From: Bacteroidales bacterium
GTDB lineage: Bacteria; Bacteroidota; Bacteroidia; Bacteroidales; VadinHA17
Reading direction: 5' to 3'
DNA length: 21,590 nt
Assembly: GCA_030692905.1 (NCBI GenBank)
Contig: JAUYBT010000018.1
Span: forward strand, 1 to 21,590
The position numbers were made by a program, and so were the translations under genes. Positions 7,515 to 15,023 of the stretch are shown one piece after another; position 1 is the stretch's first letter, and each line of letters opens with the position of its first letter. The notes under the pieces are model-generated. The model ran no database searches, was not told the origin of the DNA, and saw nothing but the letters and a program-made list of their open reading frames with translations.

Positions 7515-7952
7515 ATGAAAGGGATGACTTTAATAGTAAAAAAGACTACTCAGCTTATCGCGGGTATGGTATTCATGTACGGAATTTACATAATAGTGCA
7601 TGGACATCTTACACCCGGAGGAGGTTTCGCAGGAGGAGTTGTAATTGCCGGTTCTTTCATCCTGCTGATTCTGGCTTTTGGCAGCGATTTTCTTAACCTT
7701 GTTAAAGAAGAATCAGGATCAACATTGTATGAGAATCTTGCTATCCTGGTTGTACTGTTTCTTGCGGTCTCCGGGTTACTTTTCGGAACCAGGGTCTTTT
7801 TCCTCAACTGGTTCCCCAAGGGTACTGTGGGTCAGCTTGTAAGTGCAGGAATGCTGCCACTTTATAACATTTTCGTCGGTATTGAAGTGGCTGCTTCTAT
7901 CCTTACCATCTTCCTGGCTCTAATAATATTTAAAGAAGAAATATCAGAATGA
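7515..7952 (+). CDS. mrpB: MrpB/MnhB-like subunit (MbhF homologue)
   Basis: The 145-residue membrane protein has four predicted helices. The MnhB signature HGHLTPGGGFAGGVVIAGS lies near residues 29-47. It is a structural subunit of Mrp antiporters and of Mbh hydrogenases. ATG at 7515 has a partial Shine-Dalgarno sequence (GGTTAGGAA); the ATG at 7524 (codon 4) is an equally possible start. The stop overlaps the next start by 4 nt (ATGA). Confidence 0.92.
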   Translation: MKGMTLIVKKTTQLIAGMVFMYGIYIIVHGHLTPGGGFAGGVVIAGSFILLILAFGSDFLNLVKEESGSTLYENLAILVVLFLAVSGLLFGTRVFFLNWFPKGTVGQLVSAGMLPLYNIFVGIEVAASILTIFLALIIFKEEISE

Positions 7953-8287
7953 TAGTCTATTGGTTGTGTTTCATACTATTCCTTGTCGGACTCTACGGAG
8001 TAATAACCAGAAGAAACCTGGTTAAGATTGCTATCTCCCTGTCCATCATGGAATTCAGCACTTTCCTGTTTTTTGCGCTTGTGGGTTACATCGACGGTGG
8101 AGTTGCACCAATAGTTGATCCTGCTGACCCTGTAAAAGTATATGTCGATCCATTACCACAGGCACTGGTGCTTACAGCTATTGTAATCGGACTGGCAACA
8201 ACTTCTATGCTGATGGCTGTTATTATAAGGCTTTACAGAAAATACGGGACTTTCGATATCAGAGAGATAAAAAACTTAAGAGGATAA
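7949..8287 (+). CDS. mrpC: MrpC/NuoK-like subunit (MbhG homologue)
   Basis: The 112-residue protein has three hydrophobic helices and matches MrpC/MnhC and NuoK. The segment VDPLPQALVLTAIVIGLATTSM (about 67-88) is typical of MrpC, and the membrane glutamate E31 lies in ISLSIMEFSTFLFF as in NuoK-type proteins. It is translationally coupled to mrpB by a 4-nt overlap and followed 3 bp later by the MrpD-like gene. Confidence 0.92.
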   Translation: MIVYWLCFILFLVGLYGVITRRNLVKIAISLSIMEFSTFLFFALVGYIDGGVAPIVDPADPVKVYVDPLPQALVLTAIVIGLATTSMLMAVIIRLYRKYGTFDIREIKNLRG

Positions 8288-8290
8288 TAT

Positions 8291-9829
8291 ATGAATCCAC
8301 TGATACCATTATTTGTTGTCATTCCTCTGGCAGGAGCCTTCCTGATAATGATTCTCGGAAGATTTATCGGGGAGCTGAACAAATACTTTGCCTCTCTGAT
8401 ACTTCTTGTCCTCGTAATACTAAGTATTTATTCCCTTGCCACTACCGGTGAAAATCTATCCCTCTATAAAGTCGGAGGATGGGAACCGGTAAATAAAATC
8501 CCAATAGGTATTTACATGGTTATGGATGGTTTCACTGTCATCGTCCTGTGTATAATTAATGTTATTGGTTTCTTATCTGCTTTTTATTCAATATCTTATA
8601 TAAAAAGATATACTGCAGAAAATTATTTCTATGCATTATTCTGTCTCATGGTTGCAGGAATGAACGGAGTAGTGCTCAGCGGTGATCTGTTCAATATATT
8701 TGTTTTTCTTGAGATCTCAGTAATATCATCATATGCCCTGGTAGCATTCGGAGTAGAAAAGAATGAGCTTGAGGCTTCATTCAAGTACCAGGTTTTAGGT
8801 GGACTGGCATCGTTTTTAATTCTGTATGGAATAGGATTCATATACTGGAAAACCAAAACACTGAATATTGCAGATATTAAAGAAGTTTTCAATGCCGGTT
8901 ATGACAAGTCATATTATCTCTTTGTACAGATATTGATGCTTAGCGGCTTTGGTCTTAAAGCAGCCATTATTCCATTCCATGCATGGTTACCCGATGCGCA
9001 CTCATCAGCACCTTCTCCCATTTCTGCGATGCTTTCGGGAGTACTAATAAAAGCTGTTGGCATATATGTGATTATCAGACTATTTTTTAATATGTTCGCC
9101 GTAAGCGAAGGTATGTCAGTCCTGATAACCACCCTTGGAACATTGTCGATGGTGATAGGAGTTTTCCTTGCAATAGGTCAGTGGGATATTAAAAGGCTTC
9201 TGGCATATCACAGTATCAGCCAGATGGGTTATGTTGTCATGTCTGTTGGCATCGGGATGATCCTTGTTTCACGGGGAGCAAGACCTGAGATTGCTTCGCT
9301 GGCTATTGCCGGTGGTATTTTCCATCTTATTAACCATGCAGCTTTTAAAGGTCTTTTATTTCTTAATGCAGGTGCTATTGAATATACCATCGGCACCCGT
9401 GATCTTAAAGAGATGGGTGGTCTGGCAAAATCAATGCCGGCAACATCTGCCACCTCATTTATAGCATCAATGTCAATTTCGGGGATTCCTCCCTTTAACG
9501 GATTCTTCAGTAAGCTTATAATTATTATTGCTGCCATCATGGCTAAGTTCTACCTGCTTGCTCTTCTTGCCGTCATTGTCAGTATTGTAACACTTGCCTC
9601 CTTCCTGAAATTTCAACGTTATGCCTTCTTCAACAAAACTGACAATAAGAATGAAAATCATATAAAAGAAGTACCCTTCCCTATGGTATTCAGTATGGTT
9701 GTACTGAGCATACTTTGTGTATTACTCAGTCTCCTTGCCTTTCCTGAAATCAGGGAGGCTGTGCTCACACCTGCAATAGATATTCTAATGGATCCCGGAA
9801 AGTATTCATCTCAAATAACAGGAATATAA
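8291..9829 (+). CDS. mrpD: MrpD/NuoN-like antiporter subunit (MbhH homologue; second antiporter-like subunit)
   Basis: The 512-residue polytopic membrane protein has about 14 helices and lacks the long C-terminal extension of the first antiporter-like subunit. All expected charged channel residues are present: E141 in TM5 (FVFLEISVISSY), K223 (FGLKAAIIPFHAWLPD), K254, H345/H349 and K353 (FHLINHAAFKGLLF), and K408 (NGFFSKLIII). It is therefore a complete ion-translocating candidate, in contrast to the 5072-6931 protein with G147 at the TM5 position. It sits in the standard Mrp position between C and E, starting 3 bp after mrpC and ending 1 bp before mrpE. Confidence 0.93.
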   Translation: MNPLIPLFVVIPLAGAFLIMILGRFIGELNKYFASLILLVLVILSIYSLATTGENLSLYKVGGWEPVNKIPIGIYMVMDGFTVIVLCIINVIGFLSAFYSISYIKRYTAENYFYALFCLMVAGMNGVVLSGDLFNIFVFLEISVISSYALVAFGVEKNELEASFKYQVLGGLASFLILYGIGFIYWKTKTLNIADIKEVFNAGYDKSYYLFVQILMLSGFGLKAAIIPFHAWLPDAHSSAPSPISAMLSGVLIKAVGIYVIIRLFFNMFAVSEGMSVLITTLGTLSMVIGVFLAIGQWDIKRLLAYHSISQMGYVVMSVGIGMILVSRGARPEIASLAIAGGIFHLINHAAFKGLLFLNAGAIEYTIGTRDLKEMGGLAKSMPATSATSFIASMSISGIPPFNGFFSKLIIIIAAIMAKFYLLALLAVIVSIVTLASFLKFQRYAFFNKTDNKNENHIKEVPFPMVFSMVVLSILCVLLSLLAFPEIREAVLTPAIDILMDPGKYSSQITGI

Positions 9830-9830
9830 T

Positions 9831-10316
9831 ATGAGGTACATAACAGTATTTATATTATCTCTAATTTTCTGGTTGCTACTGACCTTTAAGCTTACTGTCC
9901 CTAATATTATCGTTGGTGCGGTTGCTTCTCTTATCTGTTCTTTAATATTTACCAGATTCTTCATCAGTAATGTTTACAAACTCCTCCAGCCACATCGCTA
10001 TTTCTGGTTTATAATTTACCTGGTAGTGTTTATATGGGAGTGCATAAAGGCAAACCTTGATGTTGCCTACCGGGTGCTGCATCCTGCAATGCCTATAAGA
10101 CCAGGAATAGTAAAAGTCAAAACCACACTTAAGTCAGATCTTGCAAAAACCCTGTTGGCAAACTCAATAACAATGACGCCGGGCACCATCACAGTTGATA
10201 TTATCGACGATTACCTGTATATCCACTGGATTTATGTCAGGTCCGAAGATCCTGAAGTGTATACAGGCTTAATAACCGGAGCATTTGAAAAGTACATTAA
10301 AAGAATTATCGAATGA
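9831..10316 (+). CDS. mrpE: MrpE/MnhE-like subunit (MbhA homologue)
   Basis: The 161-residue protein starts with two hydrophobic helices, a third lies at about 58-78, and a soluble C-terminal domain follows. Family motifs include IVKVKTTLKSDLAKTLLANSITMTPGT and the ending LYIHWIYV. MrpE is a small accessory subunit of Mrp antiporters, equivalent to MbhA. The stop overlaps the mrpF start by 4 nt (ATGA). Confidence 0.9.
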   Translation: MRYITVFILSLIFWLLLTFKLTVPNIIVGAVASLICSLIFTRFFISNVYKLLQPHRYFWFIIYLVVFIWECIKANLDVAYRVLHPAMPIRPGIVKVKTTLKSDLAKTLLANSITMTPGTITVDIIDDYLYIHWIYVRSEDPEVYTGLITGAFEKYIKRIIE

Positions 10317-10579
10317 CTGATTTTCTTAATATATTGCTTTATATTCAGATCGCATTGAGCGGCATCTGTTTATACAGGATTATTCGTGGTCCTTCAATTC
10401 CTGACCGGATGGTTGGAGTTGATATCTTCGGGATACTGGTTGTTGGCATCTGTGCAATAATCTCCATTCAAACAGAAAAATCATTTATCCTCGATATTGG
10501 TATTGCCTGGATTATCCTGAGCTTCATCGGGACTTTGACTCTGGCGAAATACCTTACCGGTAAAAAACTCAATGAATAA
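10313..10579 (+). CDS. mrpF: MrpF/MnhF-like subunit (MbhB homologue)
   Basis: The 88-residue protein has three hydrophobic helices. The MrpF pattern RIIRGPSIPDRMVGVDIFG (about 23-41) is clear, with its conserved aspartates in or near the membrane helix (D31, D37). The gene overlaps both neighbours (4 nt with mrpE, 8 nt with mrpG), so the E-F-G block is translationally coupled. Confidence 0.92.
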   Translation: MTDFLNILLYIQIALSGICLYRIIRGPSIPDRMVGVDIFGILVVGICAIISIQTEKSFILDIGIAWIILSFIGTLTLAKYLTGKKLNE

Positions 10580-10898
10580 TATGATAAGTCTGATATTCAT
10601 AACGATCGGAATTCTTTTTAACCTCCTGGGGTGTATTGGAATAATAAGGCTCCCTGATACTTACAACAGGCTCCAGGCAGCTACAAAATGTGTAACCCTT
10701 GGTTGTTGCAGTATTCTGTTTGGTGTATTTTTTCATTTCGGGATCAGTAATGCCGGGATTAAAGCCCTTATTGCAATCCCGATACTCTTCCTTGGCTCAA
10801 CAGTGGCAGCACATGCTCTCATCAGAGGGACATACCACTTCGGGATAAAACTCGGTGAAAAAAGTGTGAAAGATGATTATAAAGATGCTGTGCAATGA
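10572..10898 (+). CDS. mrpG: MrpG/MnhG-like subunit (MbhC homologue)
   Basis: The 108-residue protein has three hydrophobic helices. The MrpG signature GIIRLPDTYNRLQAATKCVTLG (about 23-44) is well conserved. It completes the set of Mrp subunits in standard order. The start overlaps mrpF by 8 nt and the stop overlaps the polyferredoxin gene by 4 nt. Confidence 0.92.
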   Translation: MNNMISLIFITIGILFNLLGCIGIIRLPDTYNRLQAATKCVTLGCCSILFGVFFHFGISNAGIKALIAIPILFLGSTVAAHALIRGTYHFGIKLGEKSVKDDYKDAVQ

Positions 10899-11515
10899 AG
10901 TATCCCAAGTTAAGAGAGATTAAAGAGGCTCTGGTTTCTCTTGTTACTCCGGCCTACACGTCGAAGTTCCCAAAGGAACCCCATGTTCCTTTCGAAAATT
11001 TCAGAGGTAAACCTGTTGTTGATAATGAGAATTGTGTCGGATGCGAAACATGTGCAAATGTTTGTCCGCCTCAGGCAATAACATTTACTGATGATAAAGA
11101 AAAGGGAACAAGGATCATAAAAAGAGATTATGGGAAATGTATCTTTTGTGGTCAGTGCCAGGAGCATTGTATTACCGGTAATGGAGTGAAATTATCAGAT
11201 AAAATCTATGACCTGGCAGTATTTGACAGACAGAAAAATGTTGAATTTCAGGAAAAAGAGCTGCTTATTTGCGAAAACTGCAATGCAGTGATAACAACAA
11301 AAGAGCATCTTCATTTTATGCACAGGAAGCTTGGTCCGAAAGCATTTTCTTCCATACTTAATCTAAACCTGCTCAACCAGAAATTAAAACTTGCAGAGGG
11401 ACAGGATATTGATGTTGAAATCAGGGATAACCTGAAGAGAAAAGATATGTTCAATATCATTTGCCCGAACTGTCTGAGACAAATCCTTGTAAAATACTTA
11501 TATAAAAATGTTTAA
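10895..11515 (+). CDS. mbhN: Hydrogenase Fe-S subunit, NuoI/HycF/MbhN-like
   Basis: The 206-residue soluble subunit links external electron carriers to the small subunit. It has two [4Fe-4S] motifs: C47xxC50xxC53xxxC57P and C82xxC85xxC88xxxC92. A second pair of CxxC motifs follows (C126ENC129 and C190PNC193), as in HycF/HyfH, where a rubredoxin-like or zinc site is expected. In P. furiosus mbhN also closes the cluster; here it lies after the Mrp genes rather than next to the catalytic genes. It overlaps mrpG by 4 nt and the protease gene by 8 nt. Confidence 0.9.
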   Translation: MKYPKLREIKEALVSLVTPAYTSKFPKEPHVPFENFRGKPVVDNENCVGCETCANVCPPQAITFTDDKEKGTRIIKRDYGKCIFCGQCQEHCITGNGVKLSDKIYDLAVFDRQKNVEFQEKELLICENCNAVITTKEHLHFMHRKLGPKAFSSILNLNLLNQKLKLAEGQDIDVEIRDNLKRKDMFNIICPNCLRQILVKYLYKNV

Positions 11516-12014
11516 GGAGCTCAATAAACTACTATCACAAAAGGATAAAAAAATACTTTTTGTCGGAATAGGTAACCTACTTAAAATGGATGATGGTGTT
11601 GGTGTTTATATAAGCAGGAAAATAAAAAAAAAAGGCACTATTTCATCACTCACTGTTGAGGTCAGCATTGAAAATTATATTGGCAAGATAAACAGCCTGA
11701 ATCCTGATCTACTTGTACTTATTGATTGTGTGGACATGAAATCAGCTGCCGGAACATTTAAATTGCTTAAAGTAAGCCAGATACAGGATATGACTTTCAA
11801 TACACACAATATATCTCTTAAACAGTTATCAGAGTTTTTCAGTATGCCGGTTTTTATCATCGGGATCCAGCCTGAAAAAATTGAATTTGGTGAAAATATT
11901 TCGTACCTTGTAAAGAATGTTGCAGATAAAATTATTAAACAAATAAACAAACAGGAGGTGCATTATGGCTGTAGAATATCTTTGCAAAGTTTGCAGGGGC
12001 CATCTCAAAATTAA
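11508..12014 (+). CDS. [NiFe] hydrogenase maturation endopeptidase, HycI/HyaD family
   Basis: The 168-residue cytoplasmic protease removes the C-terminal tail of the hydrogenase large subunit after nickel insertion. Family marks are GIGNLLKMDDGVG (about 20-32, with the probable nickel-sensing acid D29), LIDCVDM (D73/D76), H100 in NTHNISL, and GIQPEKIEFG near 119-128. All three metal-contact positions seem intact. The presumed substrate is the large subunit at 3870-5075, whose tail follows DPCYCCTER. The last 17 codons overlap the next gene, so the C-terminal VHYGCRISLQ segment is likely non-essential. The start overlaps the polyferredoxin gene by 8 nt. Confidence 0.92.
   Translation: MFKELNKLLSQKDKKILFVGIGNLLKMDDGVGVYISRKIKKKGTISSLTVEVSIENYIGKINSLNPDLLVLIDCVDMKSAAGTFKLLKVSQIQDMTFNTHNISLKQLSEFFSMPVFIIGIQPEKIEFGENISYLVKNVADKIIKQINKQEVHYGCRISLQSLQGPSQN
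11953..11960 (+). promoter_or_regulatory. Strong Shine-Dalgarno sequence inside the protease gene
   Basis: AGGAGGTG lies 4 nt before the ATG at 11965. It is the only near-perfect Shine-Dalgarno sequence I saw in the window, where starts are otherwise preceded by A/T-rich sequence as is usual in Bacteroidota. It decides the start of the zinc-ribbon gene and suggests independent, efficient translation despite the 50-nt overlap. Confidence 0.7.
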
Positions 12015-12384
12015 AACTTCCATTGTCCTTGCTGCCACAAAACTAAGTAATCGTTCACAGAGAGGATTGGTCTTTTTAGATCCTGAGATCGGGAACTATA
12101 CAAAAACAACACATCCTTCATTCCAGATTAAAGAAGGTGAAGAGTACATTTATAGCTGCCCTATATGTTCGGCGCAATTAAATAGTATGAAGTACCTTCA
12201 CCTGGTAAGAATTATAATGGTCGATGAAGATAGGAAGGAATACAATATATACTTTTCAGGTATTGCAGGTGAAAAGTGTACTTATAAAATCAGGGGAAAT
12301 AAAATAGAAGCAAAGAAAGGCCCTGATGTGAAGATATATGACAAATATTTTGAAGTACCTGAGGAAGACAGAAAATATCTGTGA
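11965..12384 (+). CDS. Uncharacterised zinc-ribbon protein, last gene of the hydrogenase operon
   Basis: I do not recognise this 139-residue family. It has two CxxC pairs (C7/C10 in LCKVCRGH and C65/C68 in YSCPICSAQ), spaced as in a split zinc ribbon, plus a single C105. There is no signal peptide or membrane helix. The C-terminal third is charged and predicted beta-rich. It overlaps the protease gene by 50 nt and starts from a strong Shine-Dalgarno sequence. Its place next to the protease makes a role in metallocentre assembly or as a small electron or metal carrier possible, but nothing in the sequence proves it. Confidence 0.72.
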   Translation: MAVEYLCKVCRGHLKIKTSIVLAATKLSNRSQRGLVFLDPEIGNYTKTTHPSFQIKEGEEYIYSCPICSAQLNSMKYLHLVRIIMVDEDRKEYNIYFSGIAGEKCTYKIRGNKIEAKKGPDVKIYDKYFEVPEEDRKYL

Positions 12385-12400
12385 AATAAAAATTTATACT

Positions 12401-12423
12401 GAATATCGAACAAGGAATATCGA
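12401..12423. repeat. Short direct repeat GAATATCGA (two copies)
   Basis: GAATATCGA occurs at 12401-12409 and 12415-12423, a 14-bp period, with a degenerate third unit (AACGAAT) after it. It lies 17 bp after the zinc-ribbon gene and is probably intergenic simple repeat. Confidence 0.6.
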
Positions 12424-12432
12424 TTAACGAAT

Positions 12433-12535
12433 CCACCTCTCCCCAACCCCTCCCCCAAGAGGGAGGGGCTAAACCATTAACTGAATGTGTGTTACCCCCT
12501 TCTCTCCTGGGAGAAGGGGGCGGGGGGATGAGGTA
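12433..12535. repeat. Palindromic G/C-run intergenic repeat, MITE/REP-like
   Basis: Two strong hairpins lie side by side. The first is CCCCTCCC (12447-12454) against GGGAGGGG (12461-12468). The second is CCCCCTTCTC (12495-12504) against GAGAAGGGGG (12511-12520), a perfect 10-bp stem with a 6-nt loop. The outer ends also mirror each other loosely: ACCTCTCCCCAACCCC on the left and the complement of GGGGGCGGGGGGATGAGGT on the right. The whole unit therefore looks like an inverted pair of about 40-nt arms. It separates the hydrogenase operon from transketolase and may also stop or attenuate transcription of the operon. It has no coding capacity. Confidence 0.7.
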
Positions 12536-12568
12536 AAAGTCTTGTTTTTTTCTCTCGCTGAATAATCT

Positions 12569-12576
12569 TATTTTTG
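12569..12576 (+). promoter_or_regulatory. Putative Bacteroidota -7 promoter box for transketolase
   Basis: TATTTTTG matches the TAnnTTTG -7 box of Bacteroidota sigma-70-type promoters and lies 32 bp before the ATG. The -33 region is only a T-run near 12545-12551, so the match is partial. Confidence 0.45.
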
Positions 12577-12608
12577 CCCGTACAAGCAAAACTCTAATTT
12601 GAAATTAA

Positions 12609-14651
12609 ATGAACATTGAAGTAAACAAACGAGCTGCCGATAATATCCGAATACTTGCCATGGCGATGGTGGAAAAATCAAAATCAGGCCATCCCGGTGG
12701 TGCCATGGGTGGCGCCGATTTTATCCATATCCTCTTTTCCGAATTTCTGAGTTTTGATCCCTCCGATCCGGGATGGATCAACCGTGACCGGTTCTTCCTT
12801 GATCCCGGACACATGTCGCCGATGCTCTATTCGATACTGACCCTGACCGGCCATTTTACAACTGAGGAATTAAAAAACTTCCGCCAATGGGGTAGTCCTA
12901 CACCGGGTCATCCTGAGCTTGATGTTATGAGAGGAGTTGAAAACACATCCGGGCCTCTGGGACAAGGTCACACCATTGCTGTAGGAGCCGCGATAGCGGA
13001 AAGATTTCTTGTTGCCAGGTTTGGGGAACTATTTGCTCATAAGATATTTACATTTATTTCTGATGGTGGCGTTCAGGAAGAGATATCACAGGGAGCAGGA
13101 CGTCTGGCAGGATTCCTGGGTCTCAGTAATCTGATCATGTTTTACGATTCAAATGATATTCAGCTTTCAACTGAAACAAAAGCAGTAACAATTGAAGATA
13201 CCGCCATGAAATACCGTTCATGGGGATGGAATGTAATAAAAATCGACGGTAACGATCATGACCAGATAAGAGAAGCTCTTACATCAGCAATCAATGAAAA
13301 AGAGAAACCAACCATTATTATCGGAAAAACAATAATGGGTAAGGGACTTTTAGATAATGAAGGAAAAAGCTTCGAAAGAAAAACCTCGACACATGGGATG
13401 CCTGTCAGTGAAGCCGGTGGATCGTTCGAAAAATCGCTGATCAACCTTGGAGGCGATGTAGCGGATCCTTTCCGGATATTTGAAGATGTAAAAGAACATT
13501 ATAATAACATACTTGCTGAGAAAAGCAATACTGCTGTTGAATGGAAAAAAAGAAAAAGTGAATGGGCCTCAAAGAACAACGAGCTTGACAAGAAGCTTCA
13601 CTTCTTTTATGCAGGAAACGTTCCGGAGATTGATTATAAAGCCATCGTTCAAAAAGAGGGATCAGCTACAAGAGCTGCTTCTGCAGCAATGTTGAGTATC
13701 TTTGCCACAAAGATCGAAAATATGATCGTCGCATCGGCCGACCTTGCAAACTCCGATAAAACTGACGGTTTTCTTAAAAATACTCATCCTTTTGTAAAAG
13801 GAGATTTCAGCGGTGCATTTCTGCACGCAGGTGTTTCAGAGCTTACAATGGCAGCTATAATGAACGGCATGGCTCTTCACGGAGGTGTAATACCCGCATG
13901 CGGCACATTTTTTGTCTTTTCCGATTATATGAAACCTGCAGTAAGACTGGCATGTCTGATGGGATTGCCTGTAAAATACATCTGGACGCATGATGCTTTC
14001 CGCGTTGGAGAAGACGGACCGACTCATCAGCCGGTGGAACAGGAAGCACAGTTGCGCCTTATGGAACACCTTAAAAATCATCATGGTGAAAACAGTATGG
14101 TTGTTCTGAGACCTGCTGATGCGACTGAAACAACAGTTGCCTGGAAAATGGCACTGGAGAATACAAAAACACCTACTGCTTTGATCCTTTCACGACAGAA
14201 TATAAAAAATCTGCCCTCGGAAAATAACGACAGGTACGCAGATGCCCTGAAATCCGAAAAAGGAGCATATATTGTTCAGGATTGTTCAGGAAAGCCTGAT
14301 ATTATTTTAATTGCCAGCGGTTCGGAGGTTGCAGCCCTTGTTGAAGGGGCTCCCCTTTTAAGAAAAGATAATCTGAAAGTCAGGATTATTTCTGCTCCAT
14401 CTGAAGGATTACTCCGGAACCAACCGGAAAGTTACCGCAAATCAATCATGCCTGACAATGTTCCTGTTTTCGGTTTAACCGCTGGATTATCAGTTACATT
14501 ACAAGGACTGGTTGGCCCGAAAGGTATAGTATGGGGAATGAATAGTTTCGGTTATTCAGCGCCTTATAAGGTACTTGATGAAAAATTCGGTTTTACAGTT
14601 GAAAATGTTTATCGTCAGGTGACTGATTACCTCGCTAAGTATAAAAAGTAA
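12609..14651 (+). CDS. tkt: Transketolase
   Basis: The 680-residue thiamine-diphosphate enzyme of the non-oxidative pentose phosphate pathway transfers two-carbon units between sugar phosphates. Active-site residues are visible in order: H28 (SGHPGG), H68 (DPGHMSPM), H101 (TPGHPE), the metal/ThDP motif at 151-182 (SDGG to YDSND), H262 (STHGMP), R355 and S377 (phosphate contacts), E411 (GVSELTMAAI) and H461 (THDAFRVGEDGPTHQPVEQ). The usual GDG of the ThDP motif reads SDG, and the R of GVRE reads S; both look like subfamily features rather than damage because everything else is intact. Length is normal (about 660-680). The gene is probably a single transcription unit with its own promoter, bounded by repeats on both sides. 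Confidence 0.95.
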   Translation: MNIEVNKRAADNIRILAMAMVEKSKSGHPGGAMGGADFIHILFSEFLSFDPSDPGWINRDRFFLDPGHMSPMLYSILTLTGHFTTEELKNFRQWGSPTPGHPELDVMRGVENTSGPLGQGHTIAVGAAIAERFLVARFGELFAHKIFTFISDGGVQEEISQGAGRLAGFLGLSNLIMFYDSNDIQLSTETKAVTIEDTAMKYRSWGWNVIKIDGNDHDQIREALTSAINEKEKPTIIIGKTIMGKGLLDNEGKSFERKTSTHGMPVSEAGGSFEKSLINLGGDVADPFRIFEDVKEHYNNILAEKSNTAVEWKKRKSEWASKNNELDKKLHFFYAGNVPEIDYKAIVQKEGSATRAASAAMLSIFATKIENMIVASADLANSDKTDGFLKNTHPFVKGDFSGAFLHAGVSELTMAAIMNGMALHGGVIPACGTFFVFSDYMKPAVRLACLMGLPVKYIWTHDAFRVGEDGPTHQPVEQEAQLRLMEHLKNHHGENSMVVLRPADATETTVAWKMALENTKTPTALILSRQNIKNLPSENNDRYADALKSEKGAYIVQDCSGKPDIILIASGSEVAALVEGAPLLRKDNLKVRIISAPSEGLLRNQPESYRKSIMPDNVPVFGLTAGLSVTLQGLVGPKGIVWGMNSFGYSAPYKVLDEKFGFTVENVYRQVTDYLAKYKK

Positions 14652-14734
14652 AAATTTTAATCTTTGATTTGGGATAGACATCCCTTTATGTTTCCCCTGA
14701 AAGGCCTCAGTTCTGTGATATTCACCCCCTTGTA

Positions 14735-14753
14735 TTCCCCCTAAAAGGGGGAA
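14735..14753. terminator. Possible terminator hairpin after transketolase
   Basis: TTCCCCCT pairs with AGGGGGAA around a 3-nt AAA loop, a perfect 8-bp stem 83 bp after the transketolase stop. The following sequence (ATATTTC) is only weakly T-rich, so it may be a repeat unit rather than a true terminator. Being palindromic, it could serve both convergent units. Confidence 0.4.
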
Positions 14754-14797
14754 ATATTTCTGCAAATAAGTGTAATTCAGCTAAATAGAACAGAATT

Positions 14798-14931
14798 ATC
14801 TCCCCCTTGGGAGGGCCGAGCGTTAAGAAACAGCCCGTTGGGCTGTTTTAGCGAGGAGCCAGATTGCAGGAAGGGCGAAGCGCAGCGGCAGAGGGGTTTC
14901 CCTCCACAAAACAGGAGCCCTTAGGGGAGAT
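14798..14931. repeat. Imperfect palindromic element with internal hairpin
   Basis: The ends are inverted copies: ATCTCCCCCTTGGG (14798-14811) and the complement of CCCTTAGGGGAGAT (14918-14931), identical at 11 of 14 positions. Inside is a perfect 9-bp hairpin, AAACAGCCC (14828-14836) against GGGCTGTTT (14840-14848) with a GTT loop. About 134 bp with terminal inverted repeats and no coding potential fits a MITE-like Bacteroidota intergenic repeat. The internal hairpin followed by TTTTA could also act as a terminator for the + strand. Confidence 0.6.
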
Positions 14932-15023
14932 GCCAGCACAGTGGACAGAGGGGTTTATTACCGAAACAAAGAGAATCTTAAGAGAGTTCGGAAGAATAAT
15001 AGAATGGTTCCTGTGGTGTGAGT

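Larger units (their letters stand above)
14652..15023. other. Gene-free, repeat-rich intergenic region
   Basis: There is no credible gene in these 372 bp between the convergent transketolase and hybrid-kinase pseudogene. It contains a small hairpin, an imperfect palindromic element, and a direct repeat of GxCAGAGGGGTTT (14887-14899 and 14944-14955). The density of repeats suggests an accumulation site for non-autonomous elements. Confidence 0.65.

Noticed and set aside
12290..12589. Antisense frame over the repeat between the operon and transketolase
   Set aside because: It reads through the G/C-run hairpins (Pro/Gly-rich low complexity) and has no recognisable domain.
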